64,000 nucleotides of DNA from an uncultured Clostridia bacterium (GTDB lineage: Bacteria; Bacillota; Clostridia; Lachnospirales; Anaerotignaceae), in contig CALWGF010000004.1 in NCBI GenBank assembly GCA_944379995.1, forward strand, positions 62,001 through 126,000, written 5' to 3'. The position numbers and the translations under genes were made by a program. The notes beneath the pieces were generated by a model. It made no database searches. It saw only the letters and a program-made list of their open reading frames with translations, and was not told where the DNA came from. This document shows positions 38,877-46,732 of this stretch, piece by piece. The first letter of the stretch is position 1, and every line of letters starts with the position of its first letter.

Positions 38877-38923
38877 CAAACTTTTTTTCAAAAAAGTTTG
38901 TAGGGTTTGGGACAAAGTCCCAA
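38877..38923. repeat. Two adjacent hairpins upstream of the SLOG gene
   Basis: Inverted repeats at 38877-38900 (AT-rich, CAAAC/GTTTG ends) and 38907-38923 (TTGGGAC/GTCCCAA). This looks like a common clostridial intergenic motif, recalled rather than checked. It lies between divergent genes, so it is not an ordinary terminator of either one. Confidence 0.5.
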
Positions 38924-38950
38924 GCATATAGTTTAATTTTATAAAAATAT

Positions 38951-39011
38951 ATTGCGTCAAAACTGCGTCATTATTAATAAATTATTTTATTATAATAATA
39001 TAATTGCGTCA
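38951..39011 (+). promoter_or_regulatory. TGCGTCA repeats before the first ribbon-helix-helix gene
   Basis: The heptamer TGCGTCA occurs at about 38953, 38964 and 39004, the first two 11 bases apart. The set lies directly upstream of a small Arc-type regulator gene. An autoregulatory operator is the likely reading. Confidence 0.55.
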
Positions 39012-39036
39012 ATACTTAGTTATTGAGGTGATTTTT

Positions 39037-39213
39037 ATGAAAGATAATCTTCCAAGATTTACATTAAGAATAAACAGAGTTTTACTTGATAAATTACAAT
39101 ATATAGCCGAATTTGAAGGCAGAACAAAAAACAAAGAAATAGAACAACTTATAAAAAAACACATAGAAAAATTTGAAGAAGAACATGGAACAATAGAAAT
39201 AAAAGAAGAATAA
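39037..39213 (+). CDS. Small ribbon-helix-helix (Arc-like) DNA-binding protein 1
   Basis: The 58-residue protein begins MKDNLPRFTLRINRVLLDKL and continues with a helical GRTKNKEIEQLIKKHI segment, the Arc/MetJ strand-helix-helix pattern. The start at 39037 follows GAGGTG, and the longer frame from 39004 lacks a ribosome site. It is a close paralogue of the next small gene (about 39340), sharing EFEGR/KYEGR and the FE-EHG-I-I tail. Its targets are unknown. Confidence 0.75.
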   Translation: MKDNLPRFTLRINRVLLDKLQYIAEFEGRTKNKEIEQLIKKHIEKFEEEHGTIEIKEE

Positions 39214-39257
39214 TATAACATTAATAATTTAAAATATCACCCTTATAAAATAAAGTG

Positions 39258-39325
39258 TACTTAAAATAAGTACATTTTTAACATTATAACACAAATACTA
39301 CTTATTATGTACTTAAAATAAGTAT
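39258..39325 (+). promoter_or_regulatory. Paired GTACTTA palindromes before the second ribbon-helix-helix gene
   Basis: A 17-base palindrome (39258-39274, arms GTACTTA/TAAGTAC) recurs at 39309-39325 with one change. Their starts are 51 bases apart, about five helical turns. The second copy ends just before the ribosome site TAGGAG. Cooperative autoregulation by the small protein is likely. Confidence 0.65.
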
Positions 39326-39339
39326 TTAGGAGTGTTATA

Positions 39340-39519
39340 ATGAAAAATTCTAAACATCTAGGTATAAGAATTGATGATGAACTTCACTACAAATTACACT
39401 ATATATCAAAATATGAAGGTCGTTCAGGAAATGGACAAATTTTATATTTAATAAGAAAATGTATATCAGAATTCGAAAACGAACATGGCGAAATTAAAAT
39501 TGATAATAAAAATGATTAA
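39340..39519 (+). CDS. Small ribbon-helix-helix (Arc-like) DNA-binding protein 2
   Basis: The 59-residue protein (MKNSKHLGIRIDDELHYKLH at the start, then YISKYEGRSGNGQILYLI) has the Arc-type fold and clear similarity to the preceding small gene. TAGGAG precedes the ATG by six bases. Two palindromes upstream are plausible operators, and a bidirectional terminator follows. The two paralogues carry different upstream repeats, so they probably diverged in DNA specificity. Confidence 0.75.
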   Translation: MKNSKHLGIRIDDELHYKLHYISKYEGRSGNGQILYLIRKCISEFENEHGEIKIDNKND

Positions 39520-39528
39520 ATAAAAAAT

Positions 39529-39550
39529 GTGCTGATAAAATTATCAGCAC
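39529..39550 (+). terminator. Bidirectional terminator between RHH gene 2 and spoIIID
   Basis: A 10-bp perfect stem (39529-39538 with 39541-39550). Plus strand continues ACTTTTTTT and minus strand ATTTTTTA, so it can end both converging transcripts. Confidence 0.88.
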
Positions 39551-39557
39551 ACTTTTT

Positions 39558-39812
39558 TTACTTCTTATTGTTCAAGTACTTCATTTTGGTTGCCATTCCG
39601 CCTCGTATATGTCTTTCAGCCTTATTTATTTCAAGTATTTTTCTTACATCAAGGGCAAGATTAGGGTTTATTTTTGTTACCCTATCTGTTATGTCCTTAT
39701 GTACAGTGCTTTTGCTTATACCGAATTTTTTAGCTGTTTCTCTAACAGTAGCATTTGAATTAACTATAAATTTTGCTATTTCAACTGCTCTTTCTTCTAT
39801 ATAATTTTTCAA
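39558..39812 (-). CDS. spoIIID: Sporulation transcription factor SpoIIID
   Basis: This 84-residue HTH regulator of mother-cell genes has the typical HTH (RETAKKFGISKSTVHKDITDR fragment, about 27-45) and the basic C-terminal RHIRGGMATKMKY motif used for DNA binding. The start is TTG 39812, eight bases after AAGGAAG. It yields MKNYIEERA, which matches the N-terminus of Bacillus SpoIIID, so the GTG nine bases earlier is rejected. Strong evidence of endospore formation. Confidence 0.95.
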   Translation of the reverse strand: MKNYIEERAVEIAKFIVNSNATVRETAKKFGISKSTVHKDITDRVTKINPNLALDVRKILEINKAERHIRGGMATKMKYLNNKK

Positions 39813-39886
39813 ATGAGGCACTTCCTTATATTGTTTTCATATTAAATATATGAAATTTTTATAAGGCTATGACTGAAAATAAAAAA

Positions 39887-39906
39887 CACCGTATAAAAAT
39901 ACGGTG
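39887..39906 (-). terminator. Terminator of hsp20 beyond the repeat
   Basis: An 8-bp stem (39887-39894 with 39899-39906) followed by six T on the minus strand. Repeat copy B lies between it and the hsp20 stop. Confidence 0.8.
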
Positions 39907-39908
39907 CA

Positions 39909-40112
39909 AGGGTGTCGAAAAGTCGACACCCTCTCGTCAAAATCAGGATTTTGACGAAATAGACAGAGGAATAAACAGACGGGTTCCATCGTCATAAATT
40001 CCTTGAAACCCGCTGTTTTCCTCAACGGAAATCAATCCCGTCTGCGGATTAAAAAAGGGAAACTCTTCGTTTCCCTTTACCCTTCAGCGACATCTAAAAT
40101 TTTAAAAAATAG
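39909..40112. repeat. 204-bp structured intergenic repeat, copy B
   Basis: Aligns gap-free with copy A, with about 19 differences. The first stem is longer here (10 bp). The third stem is CGGGTT/AACCCG against CAAGTT/AACTTG in copy A, two compensatory changes. It starts three bases after a terminator hairpin. No supported gene inside. A 12-base match to one end occurs at about 40684-40695. Confidence 0.85.
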
Positions 40113-40174
40113 GTTTATTAATAGTCTAACACTATATAAATATATGCTGATTTTATAATAAATTATATTAAACT

Positions 40175-40624
40175 TTAGCCTTCAATCTGTATATAATTTG
40201 TTTTTTCTACATTCTCAATCTGTTTTTTAGGAATTGACAATCTTAATATACCATTATCATATTTTGCTTTTATATCTTCTGGTTTAAAAGCAGTTCCTAC
40301 ATAAAAACTTCTACTCATAGAGCCTGCATAACGTTCTTGACGTATATATCTTCCTTCACTGTCTTTTTCATCTTTATTAAGACCTTTTGCAGCTGATACT
40401 GTCATATAGCCATTATCAAGTTTTATATTGATTTCATCTTTTTTAAATCCCGGAAGGTCAATATCAACTTCATATCCATTTTCTACTTCACGAATATCAG
40501 TTTTCATCATATGTTTTGCATGTTTTCCATAAAGAGGATTTCTTTTTCCGAAAAATTCTTTTTCAAAAGGAAAATCCATAAAATCATCAAATAAATTTTC
40601 TCCAAAAATACTAGGCATCATCAT
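40175..40624 (-). CDS. Small heat-shock protein (Hsp20/alpha-crystallin family)
   Basis: The 149-residue chaperone holds unfolding proteins. The N-terminal arm (about 1-40) precedes an alpha-crystallin domain (about 42-135: MKTDIREVENGYEVDIDLPG, then LRLSIPKKQ). The dimer-end motif I-x-I/V is approximated by the tail IQIEG. The ATG (40624) follows AAAGGAG. A CIRCE operator and consensus promoter 150 bases upstream indicate HrcA-repressed, heat-inducible expression. Confidence 0.93.
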   Translation of the reverse strand: MMMPSIFGENLFDDFMDFPFEKEFFGKRNPLYGKHAKHMMKTDIREVENGYEVDIDLPGFKKDEINIKLDNGYMTVSAAKGLNKDEKDSEGRYIRQERYAGSMSRSFYVGTAFKPEDIKAKYDNGILRLSIPKKQIENVEKTNYIQIEG

Positions 40625-40762
40625 AAGTCATATCTCCTTTCAAAAGACACTACAAATTATTTATTAGCACTATCGGAGAAACCCGAGGGTGTCGATTTAA
40701 GTTTTTATATAAATAAAGTACTAAGTTACATATTCATTAACCTTTTCCTTTATTCTGAATAC

Positions 40763-40791
40763 ATTATAATACTTTTTATTAGCACTGTCAA
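40763..40791 (-). promoter_or_regulatory. Consensus sigma-A promoter of hsp20
   Basis: On the minus strand TTGACA (40786-40791) and TATAAT (40763-40768) are both perfect, with a 17-base spacer. The CIRCE element covers the -35 side. Confidence 0.88.
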
Positions 40792-40805
40792 GAGATGAGT
40801 GCTAA
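40779..40805 (-). promoter_or_regulatory. CIRCE operator (HrcA binding site)
   Basis: TTAGCACTG, nine bases, GAGTGCTAA: one mismatch from the CIRCE consensus TTAGCACTC-N9-GAGTGCTAA. It overlaps the hsp20 promoter. A lone half site (TTAGCACT) lies at about 40664-40671. Confidence 0.92.
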
Positions 40806-40861
40806 TATTTTTCTGTATTTTTTAACAAATTTTAAAATAATTTTTTGTGCATATTGAAAAT

Positions 40862-40886
40862 AAAAGAGCCTATATTAGGCTCTTTT
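40862..40886 (-). terminator. Terminator after the EFR1 gene
   Basis: An 11-bp perfect stem (40862-40872 with 40876-40886) followed by TTTTATTTT on the minus strand, four bases beyond the stop. Confidence 0.85.
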
Positions 40887-40889
40887 GAT

Positions 40890-41702
40890 TTATACAAAAA
40901 ACTTTATTTCTCCACGTCTTTCATAACTATTTTCAAGGTCTGTTTTATGATAAATATAACCTTCATCATCGTAATATCTTGCTTGTACAGGACATTTTTT
41001 TATACACGCTCCACATTTTATACATATTCCTGTATATTCGGATACATTTTCAATACTTATTGAACCCATAGGACAGACATATACACATTTTTTACAATTA
41101 TTGCATTTATCATTTACTTTAGGTTTAACTTTTCTTATGTCTATAAAATTACCTTCATTGTCCATAGGTCTGTAATATTTTTCAACAGGTTCTCCGTCAA
41201 CTTCTATATTTTCAAAGTCATTTACTTTATTATTTATTTTTTCGGCTGTAAGATTGGCAAATTCGCTTATTTTCTCTATATCTTCACTGTCAGGTCTACC
41301 TTTACCCAATATATAAGAAAATGCATGTTCTGCCACAAAGCCTCCCGCTGTTATTGTTTTCATTCCAGATTTTTTACATATTTCTGAAAGTTCGCAAAGG
41401 GCTTCGTCATAATTTCTATTACCAAAAACAACAACTGGTATTGCTGTTGCTCCTTCTCCTTTCATAGTATCAAGGAATTTTAAAAGTACATTTGGAACTC
41501 TACCTGCATAAACAGGAGTACCAATTACAACTATATCATCACTATTAAAAACAAGTGGATTTTCTCGTCCTTTTGGTAATGTAAAATCAAAAATTTCAAC
41601 AGGTAATGAAAGTTTATCCCCTAAAACAGATGATATTGTGTTTACAACTTTTTTTGTGCCTCCTGTTGGACTAAAATACACAGAACATACTCTTTTTGAC
41701 AT
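40890..41702 (-). CDS. EFR1-type flavodoxin-ferredoxin fusion
   Basis: The protein is about 270 residues. The N-terminal flavodoxin-like domain has the FMN phosphate loop SPTGGTKK (about 10), and the C-terminal domain carries two [4Fe-4S] clusters (CNNCKKCVYVCP, about 200, and CIKCGACIKKCP, about 230). This is the EFR1 electron-carrier family of anaerobes. The redox partner is unknown. Start at ATG 41702, since the upstream GTG lies in the AAAGGGGTG ribosome site. Monocistronic, between two terminators. Confidence 0.9.
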   Translation of the reverse strand: MSKRVCSVYFSPTGGTKKVVNTISSVLGDKLSLPVEIFDFTLPKGRENPLVFNSDDIVVIGTPVYAGRVPNVLLKFLDTMKGEGATAIPVVVFGNRNYDEALCELSEICKKSGMKTITAGGFVAEHAFSYILGKGRPDSEDIEKISEFANLTAEKINNKVNDFENIEVDGEPVEKYYRPMDNEGNFIDIRKVKPKVNDKCNNCKKCVYVCPMGSISIENVSEYTGICIKCGACIKKCPVQARYYDDEGYIYHKTDLENSYERRGEIKFFV

Positions 41703-41733
41703 ATTAATATACACCCCTTTACAAAATTAAAAA

Positions 41734-41758
41734 GGGAAACGGTTTTTCCCCATTTCCC
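41734..41758 (-). terminator. Terminator after metH
   Basis: Stem GGGAAA/TTTCCC (41734-41739 with 41753-41758) with further pairing inside, followed by TTTTTAATTTT on the minus strand. Confidence 0.75.
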
Positions 41759-41775
41759 CAATTTTTATATTTATT

Positions 41776-44184
41776 TTATTTGCAACAATCACAGCTACAA
41801 AGTACTTTTTCGGCATAATATACTGATGCCATAGCATCTTTTGAATAATGGTCAGCTTTTATCATATCGGCATATTCCTGTGTAAGCACAGCTCCACCAA
41901 CCATTACTTTACAATCCGGTTTTTTCTCTCTTAATGCTTTTATTGTTTCTTCCATACTTGTTACAGTTGTTGTCATTAATGCACTTAAACCAACAAGTTT
42001 TACATCTTCTTTAATAGCTGTTTCAACAACTAATTCAATAGGAACATCTTTTCCTAAATCATACACCTCAAAACTATAATTTTCAAGAAGAACTTTTACT
42101 ATATTCTTTCCTATATCGTGTATATCGCCTTTTACTGTGGCAAGTATTACTTTACCTTTTTTCTCCTGCACTTCTCCAACTTTATCCATAGCAGTTTTTA
42201 CAGACTCAAAGGCAGCTTTTGCAGCTTCCGCAGACATAAGAAGTTGTGGAAGGAATATTGTTCCTTTTTCAAAACCTTTTCCGACTTTATCAAGAGCAGG
42301 TATAAGCTCTGAATTTATAATATCAAGAGGTTTCATTGTTTTTGTCATTTCAAGAGCTATTGCTCCTGCCTGTTCTTTAAAACCTTTTTCTATCGTTTCG
42401 CCAAGTGTCATTTCACCTGTATTTTGCTGTTTTACAGGTGCTTTTGACTGCTCACCGGAATATTTTTCTATATATTCAACACAGTTTTCATCTTTTCCTG
42501 CAAGTGCTTTATATGAATAATATGCTTTCATCATACCTTCTGATGCAGGATTTATTATTGCACAGTCAAGACCTGCCATAAGTGCCATTGTATAGAAATT
42601 TGAATTTATAATTTCTCTTTGTGGAAGTCCAAAAGATATATTTGATACACCGAGTATTGTTCTTACTCCAAGTCTTTCTTTTACCATTTTTAATGCATCA
42701 AGTGTTACCATAGCTGATTTATTATCAGAACTTACTGTCATACATAAAACGTCTATAACTATATCTTTTTTATCTATACCATAGCTTTTTGCTGTTTCAA
42801 CTATTTTCTTTGCAACATTAAATCTTTCTTCTGCTGTTTCAGGTATACCACTTTCGTCAAGTGTAAGACCTACAACAACACCACCATATTTTTTTACAAG
42901 TGGGAATACAGCTTCCATAGACTCTTTTTTACCATTTACAGAGTTTATCATAGCTTTACCATTATAATGGCGGAGAGCCTTTTCCATAGCCTCTGTATTT
43001 GATGTATCAATTTGCAAAGGAAGGTCAATAACACTTTGAAGTTCTTTTGTTACAGCTTCAATCATAGTAACTTCATTTATATCAGGAAGACCAACATTTA
43101 CATCAAGTATATGTGCTCCGTTTTTTTGCTGTGCAAAACCTTCTCTTAATATATAATCAATATCATTTTCTCTAAGTGCTTGTTTAAATCTTGATTTTCC
43201 TGTTGGATTTATTCTTTCACCGATTATTACAGGAATATCATTTATTTCTACGGCTCTAGCATATGATGTTACTATTGTTTTATTTTTAGGTTCTATTTTT
43301 AAAGGTTCTAAGTTACCACATTTCTGTTTTAAAAGTTTAATATGCTCTGGTGTTGTTCCACAACAGCCACCTATTACCCAAGCTCCCGCCTCTGCTATTT
43401 CTTTCATAATATCAGAGAATTTTTCAGGTGTTACATCATAAACTGTTTTGCCGTTTTCATTTCGTGGAAGTCCTGCATTTGGATTTACTATTACAGGAAT
43501 AGAAGCTTCTTTTAAAATTTCAAGGGCTATGTCTTTCATCTGTACAGGACCAAGTCCGCAGTTTATACCAAGAGCATCAACTCCAAGACCTTCAAGCATA
43601 GCAACAACAGCTTTTACATTACCACCTGTAAGAAGTTTTCCTTTTTCATCAAATACAACTGTTGCAAAAACAGGTAAATTTGTATTTTCTTTAGCAGCAA
43701 GAACAGCTGATTTAAGTTCGTATGTATCACTCATAGTTTCTATAAGTATTAAGTCTGCTCCTGCTTTTTCTCCACATATAGCCATTTGTTTAAATGCTTC
43801 ATATGCGTCATCAAAATCAAGGTCGCCCATTGGTTTTAAAAGTTTTCCTGTTGGTCCCATATCTAAAGCACAAAAAAGAGGTCTGTCTTTTATACCGCTT
43901 TCCTCTTTTGCTTTATTAACATTATTTATGGCGGCTGTAACTATTTCTTCAACTGTTTTATTTGTATCATGAAGTTTTATACCATTTCCGCCAAATGTAT
44001 TTGCAAGAACAATGTCTGCTCCTGCTTCAAAATATTTTTTATGTATATCTACAACATCATCAGCACGGTTTATATTCCAAAGTTCTGGAATTTCACCAGC
44101 CTGAAGACCTTTTTCTTGAAGGAGTGTTCCTGTTCCTCCGTCAAAAAAAACTATTCTTTTTCCTAATATATCTAATATACTCAA
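41776..44184 (-). CDS. metH: Cobalamin-dependent methionine synthase without activation domain
   Basis: The 802-residue enzyme transfers a methyl group from methyl-THF to homocysteine. Order: homocysteine-binding barrel (about 1-300, zinc cysteines in GINCG and GGCCGTT), pterin-binding domain (about 315-570, VIIGERINPTGKSRF), B12 cap helix (about 600-690) and B12-binding domain with the axial histidine in KGDIHDIGKNIV (about 708). The reactivation domain is missing and is encoded by the next gene upstream. The TTG at 44184 follows AGAAGGAG. The 16 extra codons of the longest frame are rejected. Confidence 0.95.
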   Translation of the reverse strand: MSILDILGKRIVFFDGGTGTLLQEKGLQAGEIPELWNINRADDVVDIHKKYFEAGADIVLANTFGGNGIKLHDTNKTVEEIVTAAINNVNKAKEESGIKDRPLFCALDMGPTGKLLKPMGDLDFDDAYEAFKQMAICGEKAGADLILIETMSDTYELKSAVLAAKENTNLPVFATVVFDEKGKLLTGGNVKAVVAMLEGLGVDALGINCGLGPVQMKDIALEILKEASIPVIVNPNAGLPRNENGKTVYDVTPEKFSDIMKEIAEAGAWVIGGCCGTTPEHIKLLKQKCGNLEPLKIEPKNKTIVTSYARAVEINDIPVIIGERINPTGKSRFKQALRENDIDYILREGFAQQKNGAHILDVNVGLPDINEVTMIEAVTKELQSVIDLPLQIDTSNTEAMEKALRHYNGKAMINSVNGKKESMEAVFPLVKKYGGVVVGLTLDESGIPETAEERFNVAKKIVETAKSYGIDKKDIVIDVLCMTVSSDNKSAMVTLDALKMVKERLGVRTILGVSNISFGLPQREIINSNFYTMALMAGLDCAIINPASEGMMKAYYSYKALAGKDENCVEYIEKYSGEQSKAPVKQQNTGEMTLGETIEKGFKEQAGAIALEMTKTMKPLDIINSELIPALDKVGKGFEKGTIFLPQLLMSAEAAKAAFESVKTAMDKVGEVQEKKGKVILATVKGDIHDIGKNIVKVLLENYSFEVYDLGKDVPIELVVETAIKEDVKLVGLSALMTTTVTSMEETIKALREKKPDCKVMVGGAVLTQEYADMIKADHYSKDAMASVYYAEKVLCSCDCCK

Positions 44185-44188
44185 AATT

Positions 44189-44833
44189 TCAGCTCCTTCT
44201 ATACTTACAGTCAAGTTTTTCACATTCTTCACAGCCTTTTATATGGCAGTCTTGTTTTTCCGAAGAAATACCCATAACTGCTGTAACTGATTTTGAAGGT
44301 ACAAGCATAAGACTTTCTGTAAGCATAAGACCTATTTTTCTTGGACAGTCTAACATATTTATAATTTCTTTTTGATGATTTATTGAAAAATCACCATATC
44401 CCGGAGAAAATCTAGGACGTATAAATTTATTTTCAGCTGCTAATTTATTTTCAATTTCTTTTTGACATATATCGCAATATTCTTCTATTACAGTTGCAGC
44501 AGCAGCTTGTATTATAACTGCATAACTCATATCTAATTTAGAATATTTTTTTATAAGCATATCTACACCAGTTCCCAATGTAGCACCAAAAAGAACTATT
44601 TTTTCACAACCTGTAAGATTTTTTGAAAGATTTTTACTTTCTGTTTTAAAACTGTTATCTATTATTATTGTACTTCCCTCTACATTAAGGTCAAAAATTC
44701 TATATATACTTTTCATATCTGAATTTTTAACAACAAGGTCTATACATTCTTCAACTGCTTCATATACCTTTTCATCAGGCTTATTTCTGCCATATCCAAG
44801 GTATCTGTATACTTCACTTCTTTTTATGTCCAT
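44189..44833 (-). CDS. Stand-alone methionine synthase activation domain protein
   Basis: This 214-residue protein corresponds to the MetH AdoMet-binding reactivation domain. It has the motif RPRFSPGYGDF near residue 140 (RxxxGY core) and a Cys-rich tail (CHIKGCEECEKLDC) that may bind metal. It should reductively remethylate inactive cob(II)alamin on the truncated MetH encoded four bases downstream. Its ATG overlaps the metF stop by one base, so the three genes form one operon. Confidence 0.9.
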   Translation of the reverse strand: MDIKRSEVYRYLGYGRNKPDEKVYEAVEECIDLVVKNSDMKSIYRIFDLNVEGSTIIIDNSFKTESKNLSKNLTGCEKIVLFGATLGTGVDMLIKKYSKLDMSYAVIIQAAAATVIEEYCDICQKEIENKLAAENKFIRPRFSPGYGDFSINHQKEIINMLDCPRKIGLMLTESLMLVPSKSVTAVMGISSEKQDCHIKGCEECEKLDCKYRRS

Positions 44834-45708
44834 TATTGATTGTCCCCTATTATGTATGAAAGATTTTTCTTTATACTTTCTGCAATATCAGGTTTATTCA
44901 TTGTATAAATATGAATTCCTTTTATACCATTTGCAACAAGGTCAATAATTTGGTCTGTTGCATATGCAATACCAGCCTGTTTCATAGCTTCTGGATTATC
45001 ACCGAATTTATCTACTATTGCTTTAAATCTTGCTGGAAGATATGTTCCTGAAAGTTGACAAATTCTTGCAATCTGTTTTCCATTTGTTACAGGCATAATT
45101 CCTGCAATTACTGGAACTGTTATGCCTTGTTCTCTTATTCTGTAAAGGAAGTTATAAAGCACATTGTTATCAAAAAACATCTGTGTTGTAAGGAAATCTA
45201 CACCACTATCAACTTTTAATTTAAGATTTTTAATGTCATCTTCTTTATGTTCACACTCTGTATGACCTTCTGGGTAACAAGCTGCACCAACACAGAAATC
45301 TCCTTTTGATTTAATTTCTTTTACAAGCTCTGATGCATATTTATAATATTCTCCAACTGGATATTCCCCACCTTTTGGAATATCTCCTCTTAATGCAAGT
45401 ATATTTTCAATTCCATTTGCTTTTATTTCATCAATAGCTTTTACAACTTGTTCTTTTGTTGAAGAAACGCATGTAAGGTGTGCAAGTGCTGTAACGTTTA
45501 AGTCATTCTGGATATGTGAAGCAATTTTTACTGTATTATTACTTGTTCCGCCGCCTGCACCATATGTTACACTCATAAAGTCTGGTTTATCTTTACAAAG
45601 TTCATCAACTGCATTTATTACTGGTTCGAATGAAGCTCCTGCCTTTGGCGGAAATACTTCATATGAAAGTGTTACTTTTTTACTGTCTAAAATATCTCTG
45701 ATTTTCAT
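44833..45708 (-). CDS. metF: Methylenetetrahydrofolate reductase
   Basis: The 291-residue TIM-barrel flavoenzyme makes methyl-THF for methionine synthesis (or one-carbon metabolism). It shows family signatures SYEVFPPKAG (about 15), VTYGAGGGTSNNT (about 46), LALRGDIPKGG (about 105) and QMFFDN (about 175). First gene of metF / activation domain / metH. No SAM or B12 riboswitch is evident in the short upstream region. Confidence 0.95.
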   Translation of the reverse strand: MKIRDILDSKKVTLSYEVFPPKAGASFEPVINAVDELCKDKPDFMSVTYGAGGGTSNNTVKIASHIQNDLNVTALAHLTCVSSTKEQVVKAIDEIKANGIENILALRGDIPKGGEYPVGEYYKYASELVKEIKSKGDFCVGAACYPEGHTECEHKEDDIKNLKLKVDSGVDFLTTQMFFDNNVLYNFLYRIREQGITVPVIAGIMPVTNGKQIARICQLSGTYLPARFKAIVDKFGDNPEAMKQAGIAYATDQIIDLVANGIKGIHIYTMNKPDIAESIKKNLSYIIGDNQ

Positions 45709-45919
45709 TATACTGTTCTCCCTTCAAAGCATTCTCAATTTATTTTAATATATTAAATCCCCAAATTTTAACATTAAAAAGATTTAAAGTTTATTATATC
45801 AAAATAAGAATAAAAATTCAAACATAGTGTATAAAATTAGTATTATTTATACTGTAAAAAAAGAAGTATATGTGATATGATTTATAATGTTATATTTAAT
45901 AAAAGGAGTTGATTATAAT

Positions 45920-46720
45920 ATGAAATACTGTTTTATAGGAACAGGTAATATGGCTGGTGCAATAATAAAAGGACTTACTTTAGGCAAAAATCCAATAGAC
46001 GGAAAAAATATATCTGCAATAAGCAAAACAAATATATCTGCAAAAGAACTTTCTAAGGAATGTGGTATAGTTGTTTGTGACAGCTATACAGAGGCAGTTT
46101 TAAACAGCGACGTTATTATTCTTGGTGTAAAACCTCATATATTAAGTGAAGTTGCACCTTTAATAAAAGACACTATACAGAAAGAAAATCCTCTTGTAAT
46201 ATCTCTTGCAGCAGGAAAAACAACAGAATATATTGAAAGTCTTTTAGGCGAAAACACAAAAATTGCTCGTGTTATGCCAAATATAAATGCTGTTGTTGGC
46301 TGTTCTGTTTCCGGTTTATGCGGAAATAAAAATACAACTGCTGATGATATTAAAAAAGCTAGAGAAATATTTGAAACAATAGGAAGTGTTATTGAAATAC
46401 CTGAAGATAAATTCGGTGTATTTAGTGCTGTTGCTGGTGCTTCTCCTGCATTTGCATATATTTATATAGACTCTCTTGCTCGTGCTGGTGTAAAACATGG
46501 TCTTACAAAAAAACAAGCTCTTGAAATTGCTGCAAATGCTGTTTTAGGTAGTGCAAAAATGGTTATTGAAAGTAATGAACACCCTTGGGCATTAGTTGAT
46601 AGAGTTTGTTCTCCAGCTGGTACAACAATAGAAGGTGTTTCATCACTTTTAAAAGACGGTTTTGAAAGTGATATTATAAGTGCTATTGATGCTGTTGTAG
46701 ACAAAGACAACAGACTTTAA
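45920..46720 (+). CDS. proC: Pyrroline-5-carboxylate reductase
   Basis: The 266-residue enzyme carries out the last step of proline synthesis. It has the N-terminal NAD(P) loop FIGTGNMAGAI (about 5-15) and the C-terminal signature VCSPAGTTIEGV (about 230). The ATG at 45920 follows AAAGGAG, and the longer frame (45887) lacks a ribosome site. The following acyltransferase gene starts 12 bases later, so they may share a message. Confidence 0.95.
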   Translation: MKYCFIGTGNMAGAIIKGLTLGKNPIDGKNISAISKTNISAKELSKECGIVVCDSYTEAVLNSDVIILGVKPHILSEVAPLIKDTIQKENPLVISLAAGKTTEYIESLLGENTKIARVMPNINAVVGCSVSGLCGNKNTTADDIKKAREIFETIGSVIEIPEDKFGVFSAVAGASPAFAYIYIDSLARAGVKHGLTKKQALEIAANAVLGSAKMVIESNEHPWALVDRVCSPAGTTIEGVSSLLKDGFESDIISAIDAVVDKDNRL

Positions 46721-46732
46721 GGAGTTTTTATT

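Noticed and set aside
40684..40695. Third copy of the 204-bp repeat
   Set aside because: Only 12 bases match one end. Too short to call a copy.
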